A stretch of 64,000 nt of DNA, from contig CM114271.1 of NCBI GenBank assembly GCA_050084515.1, positions 60,078,001-60,142,000 of the forward strand. Direction: 5' to 3'. Below are positions 43,330-54,091 of the stretch, piece after piece (positions within the stretch are counted from its first letter, which is position 1; every line of letters begins with the position of its first letter). Made by a program: the position numbers and the translations under genes. The DNA is from Blasia pusilla (lineage: Eukaryota > Marchantiophyta > Marchantiopsida > Blasiales). The notes under the pieces are model-generated. The model searched no databases. It was not told where the DNA came from and saw nothing but the letters and a program-made list of their open reading frames with translations.

Positions 43330-44640
43330 GGATGCGACAAATCACAACTATTATGTTGATGAGTTTCATGCATACCGAGATGGTTTAGGCAATGGCTAGG
43401 GGCGAGACCTGAGGAGATCGACACACCAGGGATGATCGGGAGAGACATCCTTGGACTTCTTGGGATGTTTTGCAGGTATGTCAGGAGATGGTAGCCACAA
43501 CATTGAGCATGGTTTTGGGTACAGACGTGGGAGGAGATCAAAGTTTGCAGTTGGTTGTAGGGGAGCAATCGAGTTATATTGTGCGAGACGTTGCACCATA
43601 GAAACCACCGACACCTACGCCGTAGAGTCCTACCGGAGTCACGATGGAGACTTGGGAGCCAGATATTGGCCATAAGTTGACAGAAGGAGAGCGGCGCCAG
43701 ATTCATAAGTTCTTCGGAGTTTTAGGAATTGTTTTGCATTTAGCATGCATAATTTGGGTATAGTAAAGGGTCCAAGGATCCGCCTTGAGTTGTTGAGTGA
43801 CACGCTGATCTTCCGACGATCCTACATGTAAAGTGATATGGAGAGGGCTCTGATTCAGAGTAGGAGCCAGGACTTGGTTGGAGTATGATTAATGGAGATG
43901 CCGCATGGAGAGTATGCATCTGCCACTCTCATACCCGCCAAGAAGGATGTGCATGGCAACTCGACAGATATGCGCATGTGTGGAGATTACCGACCTATCA
44001 ATCGGAAGACAAAGTCTGATAGGTATGCCATGCCCACCCCTAAGGAGATCTTTGATGCTATTGGGCATGCAAAGATCTTTAGTTTGTTAGGTCTTTGAGT
44101 TGGATATCATCAATTGCCTATTAGATTGGAGGATAGGGAGAAGACGTTATTTTGGGGCATCGATCCTCATGGGAAGGATTGTTTGTACCAGTGGTGGTTC
44201 TTACCATTTGGGTTAAAGAATGCCCGGCTCAATTTCATAGGTTCATGGATAGGATCTTGGCATGTCTAGATTTTGCTAGGTGTTATATTGATGACATCGT
44301 AGTCTTTAGCGCCACGGTTGAGGAGCATGAGTGACATCTAGATGAGATATTTCGACGATTACAATTATATGGGTGAAAGCTACATCTAGGCAAGTGCAAG
44401 TTCTTCTACGACGAGATTGAGTGCCTAGCTCATACGATATACCCAGGGGGCCTTGGTATGCAATAGACGAAGATAGAGGCTATTTCATGCATTCCACGCC
44501 CTACACATGTGAATTGAGTTTATGCATTCATGGGATTGGTAAACTTCTATCGACGATAAGTCAAGGGTTTCAGTTTGATTGCGAAGCCGCTAACCTTTCT
44601 CACGAAGGTGGATTAGGAGTGGCACTGGGGGGATGAGTAG
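43330..44640 (+). pseudogene. Reverse transcriptase of the inner gypsy element
   Basis: The clearest part runs 43892-44340: RMCGDYRPINRKTKSDRYAMP and EIFDAIGHAKIFSLLGL, then the palm region GYHQLPIRLEDREKT, FLPFGLKNA and the catalytic CYIDDIVVF at about 44281-44307. The first catalytic Asp of this family (in STLD) falls at a damaged spot near 44093 (SLLG-L, then a stop). Several stops and shifts break the frame. Confidence 0.75.
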
Positions 44641-44799
44641 GAGAGAGCATTTAAGTTTCTCAAGGACAGGTTGACCTCCGTGCCCATATTGAGGAGACCA
44701 ATCAGGTTGCGTCCTTTCTTGTTGCATATTGATTGGAGCATGTTGGGGCTTGGAGCCGTGCTCACCCAGCATGACAATGAGGATAGAGAGTTTGTGGTG

Positions 44800-45110
44800 G
44801 CTTAGGCTAGTCGCTCGAACAACGTTACACAGGCGAAGTTTAGCTCATATGAGGATGAGTTCTTGGCTGTAGTGTGGGCTGTCAAACATTTCAGGTGTTA
44901 TTTATTTGACAATCTCTTTACCATCATTACTGATCATCATCAACCACTTAAGTGGTTGATGGAGTCCGATAAGCTTGCAAGGTGGGCTCTTTTATTGCAG
45001 GAATATGACTTCCACCTGGTGCATAAACATGGGATGCTCAACCAGGGTGTAGATGGTTTGAGCCGTAACTCATGCCCGAGTCAGCGAGATGCGAGTGGAG
45101 CTCGTTGGCA
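44800..45110 (+). pseudogene. RNase H of the inner gypsy element
   Basis: Reads FSSYEDEFLAVVWAVKHFRC and IITDHHQPLKWLMES, then the C-terminal MLNQGVDGLSRN. These are the standard motifs of gypsy RNase H, with one extra His in the TDHQP motif. It lies between reverse transcriptase and integrase, as in the family. Confidence 0.75.
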
Positions 45111-45399
45111 TGGTGAGAGTGATGAGGAGTTGGTGCCAGGATGGCACGCGTCAGCCTATTTGGGCTTGTTGGCTATGGAGAGCCATATTGCTGAGACTTC
45201 GATGGGGTCTGATGGAGAGTCCTTAGATCTAGAGGATGGTGAGGAGACGATAGGTGGCCGAGATATTCACGACGATGGAGTGGTCTTGGAGTATCTGCGA
45301 ATTGGCAACATCGCGAGCAGAGTGGGTGCTAGAGAGCGGGATCAGATCCTATAGCGAGCCAGACGGTTCCGATGGGAGGGGACATATGTGTTGCGATTT

Positions 45400-46560
45400 T
45401 GGGAGGATGATAGAGTGCATGTAGTGCCTCATCCTTTGCAGAGAGCACCTTTGGTGCGTCATGCCCATGAGGAGTTGGGTCATTTTGGAGTGAAGCGGAC
45501 GTATAGCCTGCTCTATATATAGTATTGGTGGCGAGGCATGCAGACTGATGTACATCAATTTTTGCCACGTGTATGGTGTGTGATCAAGTCCGAGCATCTT
45601 TCAATGCTCCGACTCCACAACTGCATCCACTTCCGATCATGGATTTAGGTTTTAGATGGAGTTTGGATTTTGCACGACCTTTATCTTTGATGGAGCACCA
45701 TAGTCGGTATGTGTTGGTAATGGTCGAGGACTTCTCAAAGTGGATAGAGTTGGGTGCATTGCATGACAAAGCGAGTGAGGGAGTATCGTATACCTTTCTA
45801 GATGGAGTGCTGAGTCATTACGGCGTACGAGCTGAGATGTTGATAGACTAGAGTACAGAGTTTTGCGGGGAGTTTCACGCCTTGTATGATCAGGCGGTGA
45901 TCGACCATCGCACCACTTTGCGAGATCATCATGAGGCGGATGGACTAGCGGAGAGGGTTGTGCAGACGGTGAAGAGAGGGTTACGCAAGTATGGCTTGCA
46001 GAGAGGTCATCTAGGAGATTGGGACCTCCACTTGCCGTGGTTGGCGATGGGATACAGATTCAGTAGGCATGCATCCTTAGTGTCTTTCTCACCGTACTTA
46101 CTTTTGTATGGTCGAGAGCCAGATTTACCTATAGCCATTCATCGAGATGTTGGTGAAGTGTTGAACCTTGATGACCCTGATGTATGGATGCGAGCATGTT
46201 CTCAGAGGGCTGAGTTGTTTCAGAGAGTGATGCCCATGGCATTTGAGAACTTGGCGATTGTGTAGCATCGGGATACGTTGAGGTATGCGACTATTTGGGG
46301 AGGTGGTTATTGACCTACCATCCGGAGGGTTCATTAGGGAGACTATGTCTACTTGCAGTAGACGACACCCACGACGTTGGATGTGATTGCAAGATGCAAA
46401 ATCTTGAGAGTGCGTGACGTTTTGCCATACGGTGTTCTCTTATTGGAGGGACGCGATGGTATGGTTTGGAAGAACCATGTGCATAACTGTGCACCATATC
46501 ATCTTCCGAATATTGACGATAGAGTTTATCCGAGCTTAGAAATAGTACATGCAGGCTTGC
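45400..46560 (+). pseudogene. Integrase of the inner gypsy element, first copy
   Basis: Zinc-binding part HAHEELGHFGVKRT is followed by the core: WSLDFARPLS (first Asp), MLID-stop-STEF (second Asp, with an in-frame TAG immediately after) and DHHEADGLAERVVQTVKRG (Glu). The C-terminal segment includes NLDDPDVWM and LPYGVLLLEGRDG. Stops make it inactive. A second, more degraded copy follows directly. Confidence 0.75.
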
Positions 46561-46589
46561 GGTGTATGTTGTGTGGTTCCGCCCGTGGA

Positions 46590-47495
46590 TATTATTCAAT
46601 GCTTTGACTCCACAATTACATCCATTGTTAATCATGGGTTTAGGTTGAAAGTGGAGTTTTGATTTTTCAAGACCTTTATCTTTGATGGAACATCATCGTT
46701 ATGAATTCGTGATGGTTGAGCACTTTGATCTCGAAGTGGACAGAGTTGGTTGAGTTATTATTCTGCATCATCTCAGGTGTTGACACACCAGGGGACGGAG
46801 TTTTTTGGGGAATTTTAGGCCTTATATGATCAGATGCTAATTGAATACTGCACTGCTTCGCAAGATTATCTTGAGGCAAATGGATTAGCGAAGAGAGTTT
46901 TGTAGATGGTGAAAAGAGGTTTATGCAAGTATGGCTTGCAGTGAGGTCACTTAGGAGATTGGGACCCAGAGTTTCCATGGTTGGCGATGGGATGAAAATG
47001 CAACAGACGTGCATACTTAGCGTCTTTCTCATGGTTATTATTGCACTATGGTCGAGAGTCAGATTTACCTACGACCATTCGTCGTGATGTTGATAAGATG
47101 TTGAACCTCGATGACCATGATGTATGGATATGCGCATATTCTCAAAGGGTTGAATTGTTTTGGAAAGTTATGCCTATGGCGTTTGAGAGCTTGGAAATTG
47201 CTCCATATCGAGATATATTGAGGTATATGACTTTTTGAGACGATGGTTATCGATTGACAATCCGGAGGTTTTGTTAAGAACTAGCTATGTCTACTTACAT
47301 CAGACAACATCTACTATGGTGGATGTTACTGTAGAGTATACCATCTTGAGAGTGCGTACTTTATTTCCATTTGGTGTTCTCTTATTTGAGGGACGTAATG
47401 GTTTGGCTTCGAAGGATCATCTGCGTAATTATGTGTCATATCACTTTCCTAACATTGATGGTACGATTGATGTGAGCTTGTAAGTAGTTTGTGGA
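46590..47495 (+). pseudogene. Integrase, tandem second copy
   Basis: Starting near TTCAATGCTTTGACTCCACA, this stretch repeats 45595-46560 in order. It has counterparts of the core (broken), LCKYGLQ, RRDVDKMLNLDDHDVW and FPFGVLLFEGRNG. It is more worn than the first copy, with additional stops. The arrangement is a direct tandem duplication of about 0.95 kb. Confidence 0.7.
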
Positions 47496-47499
47496 GGCT

Positions 47500-47914
47500 T
47501 GCATTGTATGTTAATTGTATGGGTCTATCCATGGTGCAATCATTATGCTTGTTGTAACCCTCATAACCAAATGAGCGCCAAGCAGAACATCCGAACTCTA
47601 GCGAGCTCATGCTAGGATGGTTTGTGCTTTGGAGTTTATGAAACATAAATACGAGACATAAGCAAGGTGAGCATTATAAGTGCTTCATGCATTTATGTTC
47701 ATGACTAAGTAAATTGGAACCAAACACGGAACCCACACTTAAGAGAAGTCGAGTCTCGGAAGGGGACATGGCCAAGTGGTGAGAACCGAACTTCGGACGC
47801 GGTTAGCGTTTGGAGTTTTGGACTGTACTTTGGACCATAACTTTTAGTCCCAATATGATTTTGGGAAAAATAAGGCATCGCTGGAAATCTTTTGCAAATT
47901 TGGTTCCAACGCGT
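47500..47914. other. Sequence between inner element and 3' LTR
   Basis: Non-coding. It probably belongs to the family-1 element's 3' end, but no clear polypurine tract was recognised next to the LTR. Confidence 0.35.
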
Positions 47915-49204
47915 TGTCGTATAGTAAAATCAACCAGTGTGTAAACTCTTTCGTCATTAGGTGTTAGATAGAGTTTCATTAGTATTAAGTAAATTGGCTT
48001 AGAAAAAGGAGATTCTTATGTTTAAACCTCTTTATGGTGCCTCTTTTATGCGGGCCCAACTTTAGGAAAAGGAGGTAATAAATAAAAGATGACTTTATAA
48101 AAGTAAAGTAGTTGCTTTAATGAAAAGCAAAAGTAGTCTTGGTTGGTGGCTAGGTTAGTTGGGGTAATTTGGAAAATATCAAGTGGGTAAAAGAGGATAT
48201 TTTGGAAGAGATAAGAGGAAATCTACTTGTGTCAAAATGTGATTGGCTAAGCCTTGAGAGGAAGCCATGTGGCACAAGATAAGATAAGCTCTATTTCGTA
48301 CTCTTGTGGATCCCTTGTGAGTATATAAAGAGGAGGGACTTTCAAGGGTTCATCACCTTCTATTCCACATCTTGAGTCTCTCGTGTCTCTCTTGATTGTA
48401 TGGCTTTGGGATTGCTTGCTCTTCCAATGAGAGTGGATCACCCCTCTTGGGAGAGTAACTTGACCATGGTCTATTCTTCGAGAGATTTCTAGAGTGTGGT
48501 GTGTGTGTGTGTGGGGATGAGAGGTTTGTCACCGTAGAGGAGTTTAGTCATACTAAAATAGCGGATGTTTTGGCTTGTTACTTCCCCAATGAGAGTGGAT
48601 TACCCCTCTTGGGAGAATAACTCCGCCAAAACCCATTCTTGAGGAGAGTAGAGAATGTGTGTCAAGCATGGATAGGGATGGAGCACGAGCTGTGCCCGAC
48701 TTTCCTTTCCTCAATCCTTACCATGTCAAGGTATTCTTTTTGCAGATAGGCACTGGTTCACTCCCTATTTAGTTTATCACTTTGGGGAGGCGTTCATGAA
48801 CCAGGTCATGCAATCTCCAACTCCGGTGATTCTTCCTATTGTCACATATGGAAGGACATGGGATTGTATTTTGTATGTCCTTATATAGTGATCCATGGAT
48901 GTCAATATCTTCTTTGAGGAAGATAGCACAACTGGGGTTTAACACTAGTTGTGCTATCTTCCTCGTGTACAAGCGTAAAATAGTTTATAGGGATTTTATA
49001 GTTAGGAATTTTGGGGTCCGATGTTACGAAGAAGTGATCGCCTCGGCACTTCCATCTGTGATACTTGTCGTGAGAGAATGGAGAGTGTACATCATAATTT
49101 TGTATTGAAAAAGGATAAATTATTAGAGAGTTCACATTACATCGACCGCATCTACCGCAACTAGAAGGCCCGTCCTTGCTCGAAGAAAGACTCTCGACAC
49201 GACA
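47915..49204 (+). mobile_element. 3' LTR of the family-1 LTR retrotransposon
   Basis: Begins TGTCGTATAGT and ends ACACGACA. It aligns to 36457-37690 over its length, including the TATA element (48321-48330), AATGAGAGTGGAT, GGTTTAACACTAGTTGTG and the ending CGTCCTTGCTCGA. Compared with the 5' LTR it has a GT-rich insertion near 48500-48530 and a local insertion that creates a hairpin at 48916-48964. Confidence 0.8.
48916..48964. repeat. Perfect 18-bp inverted repeat in the 3' LTR
   Basis: GAGGAAGATAGCACAACT (48916-48933) and its exact reverse complement (48947-48964) flank a 13-nt loop. The 5' LTR has the right arm in diverged form but lacks the left arm, so the left arm was gained after the LTRs separated. 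Confidence 0.8.
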
Positions 49205-49885
49205 ACGCACCAAAGATATTGGAAAACGCTTAAGCATAGGTTGAGATAAGGGCCAAAACCAATTGTATAAGGAGTCGAGTTGAGGGCCAAAAAGAGGGGC
49301 CCGGATGCTCTTTCCCAAAGATAGGGGGATCCCGCGAATTCCCAAAAGCACTAGTAAGAAGGAAGGTCTCCAAGGATGCTTGGGACTCAAACCCCATTTT
49401 GGGCGCCGTGGGGCGACTCAAGGGCACATAATGGATTTTGAGTTTTGGCGTTGGGATTCAAAACCCGAACGGAGTCCAATAGAGTGGATTTTGGAGGTCC
49501 CTATTGAATTCCAACTCACGACTCATATTTTTGGGTCTCAATTGGGGAGCTCATGCAAGGTTCATTGGACAGTTAGGACCGCTAGGCACGAAAATGCCAT
49601 TTTAGGTGTTGGACTAACCAGAAAGTTTGTCCCAAGTCTTAGAAGACTTCCTTGTGTTGGGAACTTAGGAAATAGATAAGGTTGAGCTTGATGAGGTGGT
49701 GAGTCAAGGACTCGGTGGGTTGGAAGGCTACTTGATCCAAGCCAGACTAACTTGAGTGCGTTTGGATGCAGGTCAGAGATGAGAGCGTGTCTTACTGAAC
49801 GTACGCTTCCACAACTCTAAGATTGACCTTTGAGAGGAGTAGGCGCACGAAAATGCTAGTCTATGATGGATGTTTGAGAGGGTGG
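49205..49885. other. Uncharacterised sequence between two retroelements
   Basis: A 124-codon plus-strand frame (49305-49679) lies here but shows no family signature. The text resembles non-coding LTR-type sequence more than a gene. Left unassigned. Confidence 0.35.
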
Positions 49886-49889
49886 CAGG

Positions 49890-51740
49890 TGGCATGTTCA
49901 ATGTCACCTCTCAATCACAACGTAATTTTAGAATGTGTTCTCCAATTTGCTTCTCTACTAGAACTCTGAATGTTTGGAACATTGAGAATACTTGTGATTT
50001 GGCTTAGAGAAACTATACCCATATATACCTACAGAAGTCATCGATAAATGAAATAAAGTATTGGAAACCACTAAGGCTATATTGTGATGGTGTCCACACA
50101 TCCCTGTGAATCAACTTTAATATATTGAAAGCTCTTCTACCTTGCTTTGGAAATGGGAAATCTAGCTTGCGTTCCTAATTGGCAAGCAAGACATATCTCT
50201 AATGTTGCATGAATCGCTAATTTATGAAGTCTTATTACTAGATTAGATTATGGAAGACTCTGTAATCTTTGAAGCTTCATATGTCTAATTATCTTATGCT
50301 ACACATTTAGATCTGTGACTTGTTGGCCAATTTGACCATACATTGTTGTTTGAATCTCTAGCATAGAAACATCTAATTTGAACATTCTGCCACATCTAGT
50401 TCCTTTGGCTATCACAGTCTGTTCATCCATTATTTCAATGAAAAAACCATTTGTGTTAAACTTCATTTGATAAACGTGTTCTACTATATGTCCTACACAG
50501 ATCAAATTTCTTGCAATGGTAGGAACATAGACAACATTTCCAAAAGCACAAAGATTATATGATGCTAATAGAACTTTATCGATATGTGTGATATGGTGCT
50601 CAATGTCATCTCCTATGAGCACTATTGTAGGATCTTTCACTAGCTCTATACTACTGAACCATTTAGCTTGTGAGGTCGTGTGATTTGATGCACCAAAGTC
50701 GATGTACCAATCTACTGTCGAGTCTTTCTTGACTATTGCTCCCACATGATGAATCATGACCAAGAGGTGCTTAGTTTGTAAATGTTGTTGTTCTTGATAC
50801 TGCCCTTGGTGTTGCTGCTCCACATAGTTTTGTTGTTGTAAGGTTTATGTTCTCATATCTTCATTATTCTTGAAACAAAAATTTGCGTTGTGATCTTTTA
50901 TCCCACATTAATTACAAGATCCAAGGACCCTCTACTGCTGACCTCGATCCCAACAATTTCCACCATCACCACCTTGTGATTGTGTTTGGTACTGGTTCGT
51001 AGTTGATTGAGAGACATTATATTGAGTGTCTCTTTTCTCATATTTTTGATATCCATCATGACCATGGAAGCTTCCACCATCACCCCTGCCTCTACTTGAT
51101 CTATTACTTACAAATATCGCACTCTCTTGCAGATTAGACGAGTTATCGCTGCCTACTAGGCGCATCTCTTCAATGATTATTAGTGGGACTAACTCTTGAA
51201 ATGTTGGATACTTCTCTCTCACAAAGATAGAGGTCTCAAAGGAGTTATGATATTTTGGAAGGCCTTGAAGAGTGAACAAAATCTGATCATCATCTTCTAC
51301 TATCACTCCAATGCTATTGAATTGATCAACAATATGTCTAATACTCGAAACATAATCATTGATGCTCTATGATCCTTTTCTAATTTCGTTTAATTGCTGC
51401 TTCAATTGAAGCTTTCTGGCCTTTGTAGATATCTAGAATAGCTTTTCCAATGCATCCCATGCCATCTTCGCAGTATCAAGATCTTGAATGTGACCTATCA
51501 TTGGCGAACTATGATCGTTATTGAAATATAATGGATTACTTGCCTTGCGCGTTTATTCCAAGGGCGAATATTTAAGTCTATCGAGTCACTTTCTGGCTTA
51601 GCCTCATCACATGTGACAAGCTCAATAGTTCTTGACCCATGAAACATTGTTTCATGCGAAACTTTGAGACATTATAATTATGCTTATCTAGCTTCTCGCG
51701 TATGATTGCTCTTGAGGAATACTCCATGACAAACAATTTT
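49890..51740 (-). pseudogene. Gag-pol remnant of a Ty1/copia element
   Basis: From right to left on the minus strand. Gag begins near 51725 (MEYSSRAIIREKLDKHNY), is broken by stops, and continues in the open frame 51306-50932 (LFTLQGLPKYHNSFE). A CX2CX4HX4C zinc knuckle near 50912-50870 carries a stop. The protease at about 50725 reads WYIDFGASNHTT, with DFG for the usual DSG. The integrase start follows at 50220-49900, including LIHRDVWTPSQYSLSGFQYF with the first catalytic Asp. Copia order (integrase directly after protease) is clear. Reverse transcriptase and RNase H are missing, so the element is truncated on its 3' side near 49890. Confidence 0.75.
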
Positions 51741-52230
51741 ACTCACAAAAACATAATTTCAAGCTCTCCGCTGTTCCAATTGAAGCATAGATCACTTCTC
51801 AACAAAAATTGACCTGAAATTTTCTAAAATTGATGAACTGAATGAAAGAACTAGTCGAAACTGGCCTGTACAGAGCAAACAACACAACATTTCTTCACTA
51901 ATTGCACTTTCCTACACTGAAATTGCTACTGCATGAGCTCACAACATCATAATCGAGCAATTTTGGATGCGTTGGAAAGCTCTTAACGGGCTCTATAAGA
52001 ATATTAATCAAGGTTTTGGAATTGTTAAGACTTATGCGGACGCATATGGCTAACTCGACCAGGAAAGCCCTAAAAAATGCCTCCAAAGTTTTATCACTGT
52101 CATGGTTCCACCTGAAATATGCACCCACTGAACTTTGAATAAAGTTTCCTTCTCCCGAACTGAAAATTTGCCTTCTCTTGCCTCTATTCTTTCCTCAAAC
52201 ATAAAGAATTTAAAGTGACATTCTCCTATC

Positions 52231-52242
52231 GCTCCGATACCA
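52231..52242 (-). other. Primer binding site of the copia element
   Basis: The minus strand reads TGGTATCGGAGC directly after the LTR end, one base different from the usual plant copia site TGGTATCAGAGC, which pairs with initiator methionine tRNA. Confidence 0.75.
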
Positions 52243-52471
52243 TGTAGAAAACTACTAAAGAAGCATAATTGGTGGGAAACAACTTTCACACTCACACACC
52301 ACCATGGAGAAATTTTTTTTTGCAATGAGAGAATAAATGGAGGCTGATCCTCTTTTCAATTATATAGGATATGTACAAGCAACCCTAACCCTAATCCTAA
52401 CCATAGTCTTGAGTTAGACTAAGTGTGATTAATTAACCATAGTTAAGATAATTATGCTTATCTGACTAACA
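52243..52471 (-). mobile_element. 5' LTR of the copia element
   Basis: On the minus strand it starts TGTTAGTCAGA and ends TTTTCTACA just before the primer binding site; 229 bp, TG...CA ends. The 3' LTR is absent because the element is truncated. Confidence 0.65.
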
Positions 52472-52976
52472 AAGATTAAACTTCCCTACTTCATGTGAGT
52501 ACCAAATATAGCAATTTGGGTGACGATGAGCTTGACTATAACCCAATCTTCAATACAAAGGCCTACTCAAGCAATTATCTCTTTCTTGTGTCATTCCACT
52601 CATGCATTACAAAACTAGTGTGGGGATCTTTTCCCACCCCCTCTCAATAAGTGCTAAAAATATAAAAATTCTAGTTGTAGAATCCATTTTAACCCTTGGA
52701 TGTGTGAGAGGGATGTTGTGGTACTACAAACTTTCATTAAAAAATCTCAATATATTTAGGGTGGTAATTACCAAAATTATTATTATCATTAAGGTTCATA
52801 CGATCATTTAGCAATGCCATGGAGATGCACATCAATACCAAGTCCTCAATACATCAGGTACGATTCTCCCTCCTGTGCATAGCTGAACCTGTCCGCTCTC
52901 CCCTGTCACATAGTCTCATAACTCGCGTCACTGACGTGAAGTACAATATGATGATCATTAACTTGAATGAATTAGA
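52472..52976. other. Non-coding spacer with Helitron-related stretch
   Basis: About 52617-52790 resembles 2585-2790 (words CTCTCAA, GGATGTGTGAGAG and ATATTTAGGGTGGTAATTA), pointing to another copy of that AT-rich element. No gene. Confidence 0.4.
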
Positions 52977-53000
52977 CTAGTTGGTGCTCGTGCGATGCAC
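52977..53000 (-). mobile_element. Helitron-type 3' terminus
   Basis: On the minus strand: a 4-bp stem with 3-nt loop (GTGC-ATC-GCAC at 53000-52990), 9 nt, then CTAG at 52980-52977, followed by T. Similar in layout to the termini at 2935-2962 and 34670-34696, though the sequence differs. Confidence 0.4.
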
Positions 53001-53339
53001 AGATTAAAAGTAATGTATAACTTTGATTTACCATTCATAACCCACAATTGAATTCAAATAATCCTTTTGTCCTAAACATCATATGATTTTATTAGTAAAA
53101 AATGACGTGTGTCAAAATAATATAGGCCCGTGCAAGCTCAAGTTTTAATTAATTCATAAAATATTATTTAGTTCTCAAAATTCTTGATTTCCTTTTAAAT
53201 CAAAAAACTGAACGATCTTATTAATTCAGAAAACAAATAAGAAACCGATTAAAATTGCTACATATTAAGAAAAAACAAAAACACAACTTAAGTTGAATTC
53301 TGTGAATAAAATAAAATAAAATCAACGTGAGTCCGGATT

Positions 53340-54091
53340 CAAAAGGTCGGTAGGTGGGGCGACGGAGATGTGAGAGATCGGCGGCAGTCGTGCACTCCCA
53401 TGAGTGAGTACCTAACACGCGTCGGCCGGGAGTCGCAGTTAATCGTACTCAGGCTTAATAATAATCACAGATTTACCGTAATCCGATTAATCAAATGCTT
53501 CCCCCGCCGTCCTTAGTGCAACAACCGTAAACGACTTCCTTTTCTGCCTCCCGGCGGCAGATGGATCTCGTTTCGTCTGCTCCTCTCGTGCCGCGCTCCC
53601 AAACGCCGACAGAAAAGAGAATCGAAGTTCGAACTGCGGAAGTGCCGGTAGTGGCAAAGATCCGGAAGTCGGACGCGAAAACGGCCGGTTCCCAAAGATC
53701 CGGAGCCAGGGATCCGGGGCGGTCCCGCGGACGCGCATTTCCCCCCTAAAGAGCTCGCGGGAAAGGGTGGGAAGGCGTAGACTCGGTCCCCTCGATGGGG
53801 ACAATCGACGCACGCAGTCAATTTCGAGGGAATAGTGGAAGAATATTCGTATGTACAAGCGCTTTGACGCGCGCTGCCGGTAACTCGGTCCTGACGAAGG
53901 GGAGTGCGAGCTGGTGTGACGAGCGTGATGGGGTGTAGCGGGAGAGAGGAGGAGAACGCAGCGGAATGACCAATTGCAATTGCAACGGCCCAAAGGATAG
54001 GAGGGACGGGCGGAAGACGGGAAAGGATTGCGCAGCTGCAAGAGGAAGAGGTGCAGAAGGCTGAGGAAGGATCGAGGTGAAGAAGGGACCG
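53340..54091 (+). promoter_or_regulatory. GC-rich 5' region of the RCC2-like gene
   Basis: A switch from AT-rich to GC-rich sequence occurs near 53340 and continues to the start codon, as expected for promoter and 5' UTR. Two upstream ATGs (53928 and 53966) open short frames that end before the main start, so upstream ORFs are possible if transcription starts early enough. Long open frames on the opposite strand reflect composition. No TATA box was identified. Confidence 0.4.

Larger units (their letters stand above)
39880..47495 (+). mobile_element. Inner Ty3/gypsy element, family 2, nested in family 1
   Basis: The segment starts with a worn zinc knuckle (CDYYQGYGQTPAVC) and Gly-rich tail of family-2 gag (39880-40330). 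It goes on through a second protease region, reverse transcriptase, RNase H and integrase, all related to the minus-strand element at 21425-27320. A second protease region and the mixture of families within one LTR pair indicate a nested insertion rather than one element. The inner element's own LTRs are not visible, so it is truncated at both ends. Stops and shifts are frequent. Confidence 0.65.

Noticed and set aside
36452-49208. Target site duplication from GCGT/ACGC next to the family-1 LTR ends
   Set aside because: The words are reverse complements of each other, not direct repeats, so they do not qualify as a target duplication.
53487-54041. A 184-codon open frame on the minus strand over the RCC2-like promoter
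   Set aside because: It is rich in Ser, Arg and Pro as expected from GC-rich sequence, overlaps other long frames on the same strand, and shows no domain or splice pattern.
54077-54091. An RCC2-like start upstream of 54092
   Set aside because: The codon at 54077 is GTG; the first ATG in frame, with a good surrounding context, is at 54092.
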